From Planococcus chinensis (GTDB taxonomy: Bacteria > Bacillota > Bacilli > Bacillales_A > Planococcaceae), in the NCBI RefSeq assembly GCF_020071995.1, contig NZ_JABWTK010000006.1:248001-312000 (forward strand): a stretch of 64,000 nucleotides of DNA, in the 5' to 3' direction. Below the pieces are notes generated by a model. That model saw only the letters and a list, made by a program, of their open reading frames with translations, searched no databases and was not told the DNA's origin. The translations under genes were made by a program, and so were the position numbers. Below, in pieces: positions 7,562 through 15,710 of this stretch. Each line of letters begins with the position of its first letter. The first letter of the stretch is position 1.

Positions 7562-9226
7562 TCATCCTTCCTGATCCTCTTTTAAGAGTCTGCGCAAAAT
7601 TTTGCCTGAACTGGTAGCCGGCAATTGGCCGAGAAAAACGATTTCACGCGGAGTTTTATAAGCGCTCATATAGCCTTTTGCCCACTCCATTATTTCCTGT
7701 TCAGAAATTGTCCCCTTTAAATCCGGCTTCAACACAATAAAAGCTTTGACGCTTTCGCCGCGCACAGCATCCGGAATACCGATCACGGCGCTTTGCAGCA
7801 CAGCCGGATGCTGATTCAAAAGCGCTTCAACGTCTTCAGGGAACACGCTGTAGCCGGAGCTTTTGATCATTTCTTTGGTGCGCCCGAGAAAATACAAATA
7901 GCCTTCGTCGTCCAGTTTTCCGACGTCCCCCGTATGGACCCAGCCGTTTCGGAGTGTTTCCGCTGTGGCGTCTGGGCGGTTAAAGTAGCCCATAAAGACG
8001 CCTGGATTTTTGACGAGGATTTCTCCTTGCTGCCCCGCCTCCATTACTTCTTCCGTCACCGGGTCAATGATCCGGATCTCCGTCTCATAAGTCGCGATGC
8101 CGCAGCTCCCATACTTGATCCGGTCTTTCGGCATGAACGTGTCGCACGTATGCGTCTCACTCAGCCCGTAAGCCGCTTCAAACAATGAACAGCCGCCTGT
8201 CATCCCGCTCCAACGCTGCGCAAGTTCTTCCGTTACGGCGATGCCGAAGCTCGTGGCCATATTCGTTTTTAGTGAACTCCAATCTCTTTTTTCGATTTCC
8301 GGGATGGCAAGAATTGCGGCATTCATCGGTGCGATGCTGTACCAGGAAGTAATTCGGTGTTGTTCAATTGCGTCCACTGCTGTCTGCGGAATAAACCGAG
8401 TCAGCAAGACGCATTCACAGCCGGTGTATACCGGCATATTGACGCCCATGACCATGCCCGCAATATGGCAAAGCGGCGCCACCGCCAGCATCCGTTCATC
8501 TTTTGCAATGCCGTATGCTTCCACTGTGGCCGCTGTTTTGAACAGCGCATTGCCAAAAGACAAAAGTGCGGCTTTTGGCCGTCCGGTTGTTCCGGATGTA
8601 AACACCATCAAGGCGGGATCATTGTCCAAATCGATTTTTGCGTCTTCTTCCAGCAAATCGGCCCCGTTTAAAATCTCAGCCAGATCAAACGGATCACCTT
8701 GCCGTTTTTTGGGCACGCTGCATTCAGGCGGCAACGTCAAAACGGGTTCAGCCGGCAGAAAGTCGCTGTAATTGGTCGTGACCACAAACTGGAGATCCGG
8801 CATCTGCCCTTCGCTGTTTTGCAGGTTCTCTAGCAGCTCTTCTCCAGCGACAATTGCCGAAATGCCGCCTTCTTGAATCAAAAAAGTCAGTTCCGCTTCT
8901 TTGTACATCGGATTTAAAGGCGCAACAATTCCGCCGATTCGCTGCGCCGCGTAATGGGCGATGATATACTGCGGGCAATTTTGCATATACAACCCGACCC
9001 GGTCGCCTTTTTCTATGCCTTGTGACCGAAGAAACTGGGCAAACCGGTCAACATGGCGGTCCAGCTGCCTCCAGGTAATCTGTGCGCCATAATAATGGTA
9101 GGCAGTTTGATCCGGCATGTTTTTCGCGTGTTGTTTAAGGTACTGATGAAGCGGCTCCTTCCCCAAGCGGTAATCGATCTGTACCGGAAGCGACTCCGGC
9201 CAGTACTTCTTTAAAATTTCGGTCAT
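7562..9226 (-). CDS. Acyl-CoA synthetase (AMP-binding, class I adenylate-forming)
   Basis: 554 residues. The adenylate-binding motif MVFTSGTTGRPKAALLS lies near residues 208-224. YGLSETHTCD gives the aromatic/acidic A5 region, GWVHTGDVGKLDDEGYLYFLGRTKEMI gives the hinge and Asp, and the C-terminal catalytic lysine lies in PATSSGKILRRLLK. It activates a carboxylic acid, probably a medium or long fatty acid, to its CoA thioester. ATG 9226 follows AAAGGGGG. It is the first gene of an operon with a carboxyltransferase, so the product may be carboxylated next, as in breakdown of branched or odd acids; this is inference. A TetR-type palindrome at 9261-9280 suggests induction by an acyl-CoA or similar ligand. 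Confidence 0.9.
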   Translation of the reverse strand: MTEILKKYWPESLPVQIDYRLGKEPLHQYLKQHAKNMPDQTAYHYYGAQITWRQLDRHVDRFAQFLRSQGIEKGDRVGLYMQNCPQYIIAHYAAQRIGGIVAPLNPMYKEAELTFLIQEGGISAIVAGEELLENLQNSEGQMPDLQFVVTTNYSDFLPAEPVLTLPPECSVPKKRQGDPFDLAEILNGADLLEEDAKIDLDNDPALMVFTSGTTGRPKAALLSFGNALFKTAATVEAYGIAKDERMLAVAPLCHIAGMVMGVNMPVYTGCECVLLTRFIPQTAVDAIEQHRITSWYSIAPMNAAILAIPEIEKRDWSSLKTNMATSFGIAVTEELAQRWSGMTGGCSLFEAAYGLSETHTCDTFMPKDRIKYGSCGIATYETEIRIIDPVTEEVMEAGQQGEILVKNPGVFMGYFNRPDATAETLRNGWVHTGDVGKLDDEGYLYFLGRTKEMIKSSGYSVFPEDVEALLNQHPAVLQSAVIGIPDAVRGESVKAFIVLKPDLKGTISEQEIMEWAKGYMSAYKTPREIVFLGQLPATSSGKILRRLLKEDQEG

Positions 9227-9260
9227 GCATGTTTCCCCCTTTAGTTGATTAACATCGAAA

Positions 9261-9280
9261 AATACTAACCAGTCAGTATT
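9261..9280. promoter_or_regulatory. TetR-type operator upstream of the acyl-CoA synthetase operon
   Basis: AATACTAACCAGTCAGTATT has perfect 6-bp arms (AATACT/AGTATT) and an inner AC/GT pair, the pattern typical of TetR-family sites. It lies 35 bases upstream of the acyl-CoA synthetase ATG. No tetR gene is present in the window. The remaining 9281-9609 region holds only the upstream region of the divergent esterase gene; a TATAAT at 9569-9574 is its best -10 box, without a well-spaced -35. Confidence 0.65.
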
Positions 9281-9609
9281 ATCGGAATATTAATTCTATA
9301 GTAGCGTTGCTGGAATAAGATTGCAAGAACGCAAAATCTTTTAAAGCAGGCAGTTCCAGTTATTTAAATCCTCCTTTACGAACCAATTCAAGTTGACTAT
9401 GTAAAGAGGACTTTTACTGATCTTCAGCAGGATTCCAATACCGGCAATCGCTAATTAAACAGGATGTTCCCAATCAAACCGTGCTGCATGCAAAAAACTC
9501 CAAGACTTCCTATCTAAGAAAAATAGATAAATTATCTTAATTTTACATACAATTCAGTCTTTTTAGTATATAATAAGCTTGAAAATTTTTAAAAGAAAGG
9601 AGGTACCTT

Positions 9610-10371
9610 ATGAACAAGTTATTTAAAGTGATCGTAGCGGTCCTGCTGGCATTGTCGCTTGGCACGCCAACCGCTTTTGCCCACCAGGACCATGGACACG
9701 GACATGGCAAGGATTCTCTTGTTGCTTTAGGAGACTCTATTCCGTTTGGCTACAACCTTACAACGAATAACAGCAGCCCGGCCAAAAATGCTTTTCCTGG
9801 CCTGATTGCCGACGAAGCTGATTTGCGCGTACGCAATCTGGGCGTGCCGGGATGGCAGACAACCGATTTGCTAAAAGCCTTGGAAACCAATCAAAAATTC
9901 CGCCAAGCTGTCCGGCACGCTGACTATGTGACAGTCAATATCGGAAGCAACGATTTTCTCGAAATTTTAAGAGCAGCCAATGCGGAAAGCGGCGGAAATC
10001 AGCAGAAGTTCCAGGAACTGCTCGCTTTCAAATTGGCGAACAGTGATGTTTTCGACAACATCGCTGCAATTCTGGAAGAAATACGTTCCCGGACAGATGC
10101 ACCCATTGTTCTCTACAATATTTACAATCCGTTCCAGGTAAACGATCCGTTGCATCGAGTTTCCGACCTGTTCCTGCCGCAGATCAATGCCAAGTTTGCA
10201 GGGCTGGCGGAAGCGTATGACGATGTTGAATTGGCGGACGCTTACAGCTCTTTTGGCAACAACCAGGCGAAATACGTATTCCCGCGCGACATCCATCCGA
10301 CCGCTGCCGGCCATAAAGTGCTTGCTGCTATCGGCATAGAAGCATTCTGCTTTGACTTTGTTCATAACTAA
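9610..10371 (+). CDS. Secreted SGNH/GDSL-family esterase or lipase
   Basis: 253 residues. A signal peptide (about residues 1-24, ending TAFA) is followed by a histidine-rich stretch HQDHGHGHGKD that could bind metal. The SGNH blocks are complete: GDS with nucleophile Ser43 (block I), GVPGWQT (block II), IGSND with Asn114 (block III), and RDIHPT with Asp227 and His229 (block V). It should be exported and hydrolyse ester bonds of lipids or acylated glycans; the substrate is unknown. AAGAAAGGAGG precedes the ATG. It has a paralogue at 26483-27211 with the same blocks and a lipoprotein signal instead. A terminator follows directly. Confidence 0.9.
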   Translation: MNKLFKVIVAVLLALSLGTPTAFAHQDHGHGHGKDSLVALGDSIPFGYNLTTNNSSPAKNAFPGLIADEADLRVRNLGVPGWQTTDLLKALETNQKFRQAVRHADYVTVNIGSNDFLEILRAANAESGGNQQKFQELLAFKLANSDVFDNIAAILEEIRSRTDAPIVLYNIYNPFQVNDPLHRVSDLFLPQINAKFAGLAEAYDDVELADAYSSFGNNQAKYVFPRDIHPTAAGHKVLAAIGIEAFCFDFVHN

Positions 10372-10376
10372 ACCCT

Positions 10377-10414
10377 AAAAGCTGCATTCCCTTTCTCGAG
10401 GAAATGCAGCTTTT
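10377..10414. terminator. Terminator after the SGNH esterase gene
   Basis: AAAAGCTGCATT pairs with AATGCAGCTTTT around an AT/GC loop, starting six bases after the stop codon and ending in TTTT. Confidence 0.9.
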
Positions 10415-10474
10415 GAATTCCCCGATTTTCAATGCTGCAGAATTGGAGAACACTTTTTCAGCAGACAATATAAA

Positions 10475-10504
10475 AAGAGGCGCTCAAAGTTCGAGCAGCC
10501 TCTT
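10475..10504 (-). terminator. Terminator of the small-gene pair
   Basis: On the minus strand AAGAGGC...GCTCG pairs with the following GAGC...GCCTCTT and runs into TTTTTA, 36 bases after the stop at 10540. Confidence 0.8.
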
Positions 10505-10539
10505 GAAAATGTTCAGCTGTTTTAAATTCAGATAAAAAA

Positions 10540-10734
10540 TTAGACCCTTTTGCTTTTCACAAACTTTTCAACGTCGATTAAATTATCATACCAGACTGGA
10601 TTCCCTGTACTGTCTTTTGTTTTTTCCTGCGCCAGTAACTTTCCTTCGGGCAATATCGTTGCAGATTGTTGCGCCGTGGCGGAAGAACAAGAGGGTTCTT
10701 CTTTAATGCCCTTTATGTACAGGTCATTTTTCAT
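10540..10734 (-). CDS. Small unknown protein, second of a coupled pair
   Basis: 64 residues, hydrophilic, starting MKNDLYIKGIKEE and ending DVEKFVKSKRV; no motif recognised. I chose ATG 10734 because it overlaps the stop of the upstream 51-residue gene in the string ATGAAAAATGA, which fits translational coupling. The longer ATG at 10767 would overlap the upstream gene by 44 bases and has only a weak ribosome site. A terminator lies 36 bases downstream. No function can be assigned. Confidence 0.5.
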   Translation of the reverse strand: MKNDLYIKGIKEEPSCSSATAQQSATILPEGKLLAQEKTKDSTGNPVWYDNLIDVEKFVKSKRV

Positions 10735-10879
10735 GTCTTTCAGTCTGTGGCGCTGTGTTATGCCCATGGGATTTTCCTGACTTATATTGAAGATAGCCGT
10801 TAATAAACTCTTTGTACAGTTCCAAGTACGTCTTTTTCGTGTTTTCCATTCTTGTCGCTTCTTTTAGCATTGTATTCAT
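10724..10879 (-). CDS. 51-residue unknown protein, first of a coupled pair
   Basis: The frame from ATG 10879 to TGA 10724 encodes MNTMLKEATRMENTKK... and then KTYLELYKEFINGYLQYKSG, ending in a charged tail. An AAGGAGG site sits nine bases before the ATG, among the best in this part of the window. The protein is basic, with an amphipathic helix around residues 15-33. It overlaps the next small gene by 11 bases. I do not recognise it; its size and strong ribosome site argue for a real small gene rather than chance. Confidence 0.5.
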   Translation of the reverse strand: MNTMLKEATRMENTKKTYLELYKEFINGYLQYKSGKSHGHNTAPQTERHEK

Positions 10880-11014
10880 CTGATTCATCCTCCTTGGGTT
10901 TGTTCAATATATTGAGTAACCTTAGTACCGAAAAAAATGATAATTGCTTAAGCCTTAAATGAAAAACCGGCTTCCGCTGCAAAATGCTTTACGGGAACAT
11001 CTTCTTCCAAAAAC

Positions 11015-11371
11015 TTAAGTTATGAAATCTTCCCGGGTGAAATGCCGCGAGTAAGGGCTCACATAAAAAAGTTCTTTAGGACAGCTTTTCGACATTTGGT
11101 AGAGATGGTAAAAGACGTTTTGCGGAATTTCATACCGCTGCATGCAATTTGGCATGGCTTTTGCTTTTGGGGAGGCGCGATCCAATGGAACTTCGTCAAT
11201 CTTCACCCAAACCGTCTCGACTTTCGGCTTTTCTTCTCTGCCTAGAAAGATTTCTCTTGTCAGGCGGGCAAAAAAAGTAATGACGGCTGAATCGTTTTCG
11301 ATATGAACGTCTTTGGACCTGAGAAAAAAATAGCTAACCGACTTTTGATGCCTTCGCTTCATCTGTTCCAT
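11015..11371 (-). CDS. Unknown protein (118 aa)
   Basis: 118 residues, starting MEQMKRRHQKSVSYFFLRSKDVH and rich in basic and aromatic residues; no signal peptide or membrane segment. ATG 11371 is preceded by AAGGAGG at good spacing, which makes the gene credible. It follows the 143-residue gene upstream by 55 bases on the same strand, so the two are probably cotranscribed. The pattern VITFFARLTREIFLG...ETVWVKIDEVPL suggests alternating beta strands. No family recognised. Confidence 0.55.
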   Translation of the reverse strand: MEQMKRRHQKSVSYFFLRSKDVHIENDSAVITFFARLTREIFLGREEKPKVETVWVKIDEVPLDRASPKAKAMPNCMQRYEIPQNVFYHLYQMSKSCPKELFYVSPYSRHFTREDFIT

Positions 11372-11426
11372 TTAGTTTTTCCTCCTTGCTGCAATCTATT
11401 CGCGTCCATTGAAAAATTACTCTTCT

Positions 11427-11858
11427 TTATTGGCCAAGTGTACACAGCGTCTCTGAAAGCCGTGCAGCAAAGATTTCCGGGGCTTCCTGAGACATTAAGC
11501 GCACACAATACATGCCGCGCTCCAATGAGATTTTCTGTGAAAAGTTAGTCGGCATTAAAATCGGGTTTCCGATCAGCGATGCCGTGAATAATGGCAGTTC
11601 TTCCGGAAGAAGAAATACTTCCGCTTCATTGGCAGCGATTTCACATCCGGCCGATTGGACTCTGACGGTCAAATCCAATGACCAGCAGACATGCACGTTA
11701 GAACTTTTCCGTTCTTTCACAATTCGCTTCTTTTTAAAAACTAACCCTTCAGGACGAAGTTCCGCTTCTGCCTCGAGCAATTCTCCGACTTTCTTGGCAA
11801 TTGCGACTAGAGAATTCATTTCTAACATCCAGATCAACCCTTCCATTCTTAGTTCCAT
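11427..11858 (-). CDS. Unknown protein (143 aa)
   Basis: 143 residues, starting MELRMEGLIWMLEMNS. An amphipathic helix (SLVAIAKKVGELLEAEAEL) is followed by beta-rich sequence and a C-terminal helix ending LSETLCTLGQ. GGAGG lies about 13 bases before ATG 11858; a later ATG three codons in is also possible. It is the first of two same-strand genes with the 118-residue unknown. There is no recognised domain. The long AT-rich non-coding stretch upstream is its likely promoter region. Confidence 0.5.
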   Translation of the reverse strand: MELRMEGLIWMLEMNSLVAIAKKVGELLEAEAELRPEGLVFKKKRIVKERKSSNVHVCWSLDLTVRVQSAGCEIAANEAEVFLLPEELPLFTASLIGNPILMPTNFSQKISLERGMYCVRLMSQEAPEIFAARLSETLCTLGQ

Positions 11859-12583
11859 AATCTATCTTTGCCTCCACTTATAATTAGCAGAATGCATAAC
11901 AGGCTGTATAATTAACCACAGGCTAAACGATTCAATAAATAAATGATAATTCCAAAAATTAAATCAACAATTATTTGCTATTCAACCTAAATTCATAAAC
12001 TATTTGCTTAAATTTAACTGTTATTTAATAATCAGTTAAGGTTTTTCGATACCTTAAGACTATATTACCCCACAAAATATGTAAAGGGCTTTAGAATATT
12101 CTTTTAATTCTGATACTTCAAATGCTTTTCTTGTATAACTTTCACTCATATAAAAGTCCTATGAATGGCAATTCATTAATTAAAGTTTACAATCTTTTTT
12201 TATAAATATGCATAACTATCTATAAAAAAATTCAATGCAATGAGCGGAAGATATTTCTGCGGCCTGCACCTCAAACAATTGTTTAAGATAAAATGCTTAA
12301 TTTGTAATACTTTTAATGGAAAAATTCTTTTGCTTTTTTAAGCTAATAACAGGTAAATAAGGATGTTCTTTGGCTGCTCCTATTTTAAGCTCTATGCATT
12401 TTCTCTTTTCAGCCATTTGCCGTAAGATGCAATTCGGCAGAGCAGTTAAGTTTTCGTGAAATATAAAATGGACGGCATTAATTTCCGTGTTTTTTTAGAA
12501 ATGGAACATTCAATCAGCCAATGAACCCGTTTTCCCTGCCATTTGACTGCCTGAATTTGAATGTCCATTAAACCGATTGCCTC
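11859..12583. other. Long AT-rich intergenic stretch
   Basis: About 725 bases without a convincing long gene. It contains a short inverted repeat at 12036-12056 (TTAAGGT...ACCTTAA) with no T run, and a 40-codon minus-strand frame at 12446-12568 listed separately. The left end presumably carries the promoter of the 143-residue gene. I see no tRNA, repeat or insertion element. Confidence 0.5.
12446..12568 (-). CDS. Possible 40-residue ORF or gene remnant
   Basis: The frame ATG 12568 to TAA 12446 reads MDIQIQAVKWQGKRVHWLIE and then a basic tail. The composition looks protein-like and the frame stays open a little upstream of the ATG, into the neighbouring terminator. GAGG lies 11 bases before the ATG. 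It has no evident promoter of its own and sits just past the terminator of the IDEAL-domain gene. It could be a small gene or the leftover of a decayed larger one. Confidence 0.25.
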   Translation of the reverse strand: MDIQIQAVKWQGKRVHWLIECSISKKTRKLMPSILYFTKT

Positions 12584-12625
12584 AAAAAAAAGCAGCGGCT
12601 CAATTAGAGTCCGCTGCTTTTTTAA
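12584..12625 (-). terminator. Terminator of the IDEAL-domain gene
   Basis: AAAGCAGCGG pairs with CCGCTGCTTT around a short loop; on the minus strand it ends in eight T residues, 20 bases after the stop. Confidence 0.88.
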
Positions 12626-12644
12626 AATAGATGCTGCTATTTAT

Positions 12645-12971
12645 TTAATTGACCGATTGTTTCTTTCCATTCAGCTCTGCTGAAAGTTCGTTGAACCATT
12701 CTTTATCTCCGGTCGATAAGGCTAAATCGATCAGAAACTCCAATTGGCCGGCATCTTTCGTTTCGTTGTCCGGTATGCTTTCAACTTGTGTAAGTGACAT
12801 CGGGATGGTCTTGCCGATCAGTTCCTCATTATCGCTCTCGGCTACTACTACGTATACCGCTTCCTGAAAAATATTCATCGAATCGATGAACCCGATAATC
12901 AGTTCACCGTGGCGGGATATGCCTTTCACCCAGTCACTGTTTTTTAAAATCGTTTTGTGATCATTCATCAT
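12645..12971 (-). CDS. IDEAL-domain small protein
   Basis: 108 residues from ATG 12971, which has AAGAAGG nine bases upstream; the frame extends further back, but without a ribosome site. The C-terminal block FLIDLALSTGDKEWFNELS (about residues 80-98) matches the IDEAL domain, a short helical element found in small Bacillota proteins and at the end of ComK-interacting and UPF0302 proteins. The N-terminal 70 residues form a beta-rich domain (WVKGISRHGELIIGFID, AVYVVVAES). Its role is unknown; IDEAL proteins are thought to take part in protein-protein contacts. It is a single-gene unit with its own terminator. Confidence 0.75.
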   Translation of the reverse strand: MMNDHKTILKNSDWVKGISRHGELIIGFIDSMNIFQEAVYVVVAESDNEELIGKTIPMSLTQVESIPDNETKDAGQLEFLIDLALSTGDKEWFNELSAELNGKKQSVN

Positions 12972-13179
12972 AGGTATACACCTTCTTCTTTGAATTCTCC
13001 AACTGGCTCCACTTTGCTCTGTAAGCATTGGATAATGCTGCTTACTAACTAAAAGTCTACGCGCATAGTGAAGCGATATCAATTTATATGCCTCGGCTTC
13101 GAGATAAGTCATTTGAGGGCATATTTTTGTCTCGCGTGAAAAGGAGTTAGTATATCTGATACCCTTCCCGCAAAAGACA

Positions 13180-13224
13180 AAACGTTTTCCGGAATCTCAC
13201 AGATGAGAATTCCAGAAAACGTTT
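13180..13224 (-). terminator. Terminator of the dehydrogenase remnant
   Basis: A long stem (AAACGTTTTC...GAAAACGTTT with extended pairing through GGAAT/ATTCC) is followed on the minus strand by TTTTGTCTTTT, 32 bases after the stop at 13256. Confidence 0.85.
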
Positions 13225-13255
13225 GTAAACATACATATATATTAATAGAAGAAAC

Positions 13256-14293
13256 TTAAATTTTCTCGGTCAGTTCCGACTTCACATAGTGTGCTGCCTG
13301 TTCCCCGGCAATTTTTCCAAATACGGCCCCCGCCATCAACCCGGCGCCGCCTGGGTAATTGTCATAGAACAGTCCGCCAGCCGCTTCTCCAGCCGCATAC
13401 AGGCCATTAATCTTCTGATACATCGTGTTTTGGACTTCTGCCTGTTCGTTGATTTTCAATCCGCCAAACGTGAATGTGATGCCGCAAGTAACAGCGTACG
13501 CTTCAAAAGGAGCGGTATCGATGCGGTTCGCCCAATTTGTTTTGGGTACATCAATCCCTTTAGTGCCTCTTCCGTCTTTTTCATTTGGATTGAATGGCAC
13601 GGCCTCATCAATTGCTGCATTGTAGCGGGCAATTTCTTTGAGGAATTGTTCTTTGTGGACGCCTTCCATTTTGTCCGCCAGTTCTTCCAGGGAGTTCGCT
13701 TTTAATTTTTTCACTTGCTTGCCTTTGTACTCTTCGCGCAGCAAATGTGAAACTTTCCCGTCAAATATCTGCCAAGCAAAATTATCCTTTTGTTCCAGAA
13801 TCAAACGGCCGTATTTGGCATACGTATAATTGCGGAAATCGGCGCCTTCATCCAAGAAACGCTGGCCGTCGGAATTGACCAAGATGCCAAACGGATAGCT
13901 GAGCCGCTGGAATCCTTCCTGAAAATCCGGAAGATATCGGTCCCCCGTCACCGCATGTGCCATCGACCAGTTGCCGGCAGACAATGCGCCGATATCCAAC
14001 GCCATCTGGATGCCTTCTCCGGTGTTGTAGCGGCTGCCGCGTGTATGGACCACATCCCATTTCGGCCCGAGGTATTTCGTGCGCATTTCGACATTGGCAT
14101 GGAAACCGCCGGAAGCCATGACAACGGCTTTCGCCAGGATGGTTTTGCTCCGGCCTTTCTCTTTCATCCGGACACCTTGGATTCCCTCGTCATTGTGCAG
14201 CAATTCAATTGCCATCGTATCGTATAAAATTTGGACGCCTTGGCTGGATGCTTCGTTATGCAGCGCTCCGACCTGGCTCCGGGCGGCGGACAA
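13256..14293 (-). pseudogene. N-terminally truncated tricarballylate dehydrogenase-like FAD flavoprotein
   Basis: The 345 readable residues match the middle and C-terminal part of FAD_binding_2 flavoproteins of the tricarballylate dehydrogenase (TcuA)/fumarate reductase group: KAVVMASGGFHAN, the substrate-domain region with RFLDEGADFRNYTYAKYGR, the capping domain, and the C-terminal flavin-contact block GLYAAGEAAGG and NYPGGAGLMAGAVFGK. The N-terminal Rossmann segment of roughly 120-150 residues with GxGxxG is missing. Directly where it should begin, the sequence turns into the end of a GntR DNA-binding domain in another frame (14256-14480). This is best explained by a deletion joining two neighbouring genes. 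Without the dinucleotide-binding segment the protein should not bind FAD, so it is called a pseudogene. Confidence 0.8.
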
Positions 14294-14480
14294 AAACGCC
14301 GACTTGCGGGGTAATCGTGGTATAGCCTTCTCTCTCCAATTGCGCCAATGCTTTGTGGACCGGCGTCCGGCTCATGTTCATTTCTTCTGCCAGCCCGTTG
14401 ATGCTGATCGATTCCTGCATCGTGAATTTCCCTTGGACAATCATATTTTTGATGGTTTTATACGCTTGTTCTTCTTTCAT
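14256..14480 (-). pseudogene. Truncated GntR-family regulator (HTH domain only)
   Basis: 74 residues. The first 65 or so are a complete GntR winged-helix domain: AYKTIKNMIVQGKF, ISINGLAEEMNMSRTPVHKALAQLEREGY and TITPQVGVFV. The ligand-binding FCD or similar domain of about 140 residues is absent; after GVFVR the frame continues for nine residues into the dehydrogenase gene and stops. GGAGGGG precedes ATG 14480, so the fragment may still be translated. GntR regulators commonly sit beside tcuA-type genes, which fits an ancestral regulator/enzyme pair collapsed by one deletion. A DNA-binding domain without a sensor could still compete for operators, though this is speculative. Confidence 0.8.
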
Positions 14481-14617
14481 ATTGACCCCTCCATTTTTCA
14501 GCTCTAATATTTTAGTATAGTCGGAATTAAATTTTCAGACAGTTTAGTCGAACTATAATGGGCGAGTGTTTCTTTTGTCAATGTCCTTAGTAAAATACAG
14601 GCTTAACTCTTAGGCAT

Positions 14618-14657
14618 AAAAAAGCTGCACCGGTTTTTACACCGGTGCAACTTTTTT
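14618..14657. terminator. Terminator after the LacI-family gene
   Basis: TGCACCGGT pairs with ACCGGTGCA, flanked by an A run on the left and a T run on the right, so it can work in both directions. It lies immediately beyond the lacI-type stop at 14661. Confidence 0.88.
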
Positions 14658-14660
14658 CAT

Positions 14661-15680
14661 TTATGATTTAGATCCCTTTTTAACAAGTAGAGGCATCGTC
14701 GTTTGCCGGTCGACTAACACTACTTTTTTCTTAATATGCCGAAGCTCGGGATCCTCCCCGTCCATCCCTTGGAAGAGCAGTGAAATAGCATCCTTCCCGA
14801 GCTCCTCATTAGTAGCCGAGATGCCCACAGAAGTAAGTTCGTTATATGGATGGCCCGCCTCTTCGGAATTGCCGATTCCAATGATGCTGAGATCCTGCGG
14901 CGCCTCGATTCCGGCAATCTGTAAAAACTCCATCAATTGAATGGCTATGTTGTCAGATGCTGCTACAATGGCAGTCGGCTTTTTCTTAAGCACCATCAAA
15001 CTTTCAAAAGCGGCATAAAGCGATACTTTGTCCTGTTTCGTAACCACTAAGCGCTTTTTACGGATTTTATGGTTATTCGCCTGCAAGGCATGGACAAAAC
15101 CGAGGAGGCTGTCTTTATTCATTTCGGAGTCGAGCGGCCCGCCGATCCAAGCAATCTCTTGATGCCCGCTGTCAATGAAATGACTAGCTGCCAAATAACC
15201 GGCTTCTGAATAATCCAAAGAAACCGAATAGCCGTGTTCCGAATAGCCTTCATTCAACAGAACAGATGGAATACGAGACTGTTTCAATTTTTCAGCAAGC
15301 TCTTCCTCAATAGATACGGAAGAAACGATGACGCCAGCAGTTCCTTGAGCCGCTAATTCATTGTACACCGCTTCCTTGTCGCCTGCAGCAAACACATGAA
15401 TATTCACCAGCATACCTTGTTCTGCAGCACTATTCACAATTTCCTGCATAGCGCCCTGGTAGATGATAGGGTCGTTTGCGGATGCTAAAATTCTGATAGT
15501 CTTGGCCGCTTTCAGTTCTTCTATTTTTTCTTTCGGTTCAGCCGAATAGCCCCATTCAGTGATGGCTGCCATGACTTTATCGTAAGTTTCCTTTTTGACT
15601 TGATCGGGTTTATTCAACACTCTTGACACGGTGGTCTGGGAAACTCCTGCATATTTAGCAATCTCTGTAGTTGAAACCAT
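14661..15680 (-). CDS. LacI-family transcriptional regulator
   Basis: 339 residues from ATG 15680 (AGAAAGG upstream). The N-terminal helix-turn-helix TEIAKYAGVSQTTVSRVLNK is the LacI signature. A periplasmic-binding-protein-like sensor domain follows (RILASANDPIIYQGAMQEI, AGVIVSSVSIEEEL, PTAIVAASDNIAIQLMEFL, LSIIGIGNSEEA), ending in a variable tail. The hinge reads YSAEPKEKIEELK, without the typical YxPNxxAR, so its DNA kinking may differ. It is monocistronic with no adjacent sugar operon. The nearest candidate target is the Gfo/Idh-ThuA operon at 23.2 kb, whose 21-bp palindrome partly resembles a sequence upstream of this gene. The ligand is unknown. Confidence 0.9.
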   Translation of the reverse strand: MVSTTEIAKYAGVSQTTVSRVLNKPDQVKKETYDKVMAAITEWGYSAEPKEKIEELKAAKTIRILASANDPIIYQGAMQEIVNSAAEQGMLVNIHVFAAGDKEAVYNELAAQGTAGVIVSSVSIEEELAEKLKQSRIPSVLLNEGYSEHGYSVSLDYSEAGYLAASHFIDSGHQEIAWIGGPLDSEMNKDSLLGFVHALQANNHKIRKKRLVVTKQDKVSLYAAFESLMVLKKKPTAIVAASDNIAIQLMEFLQIAGIEAPQDLSIIGIGNSEEAGHPYNELTSVGISATNEELGKDAISLLFQGMDGEDPELRHIKKKVVLVDRQTTMPLLVKKGSKS

Positions 15681-15695
15681 GAAAACATCCTTTCT

Positions 15696-15710
15696 GAATA
15701 ACATTTATTC
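15696..15710. promoter_or_regulatory. Perfect inverted repeat in the lacI-type leader
   Basis: GAATAACATTTATTC has 6-bp arms around a 3-bp centre and lies 16 bases upstream of the ATG, next to the ribosome site. It could be an autoregulatory operator. A second sequence at 15767-15787 shares 16 of 21 positions with the palindrome at 23166-23186. The rest of 15711-15984 shows nothing else that I can support. Confidence 0.4.

Noticed and set aside
10800..10982. 60-residue minus-strand frame
   Set aside because: It overlaps the 51-residue gene at 10724-10879 in another frame, and the strong AAGGAGG site serves that gene instead.
12036..12056. Inverted repeat TTAAGGT...ACCTTAA in the empty stretch
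   Set aside because: Short, with no T run and no gene within 150 bases in a useful orientation.
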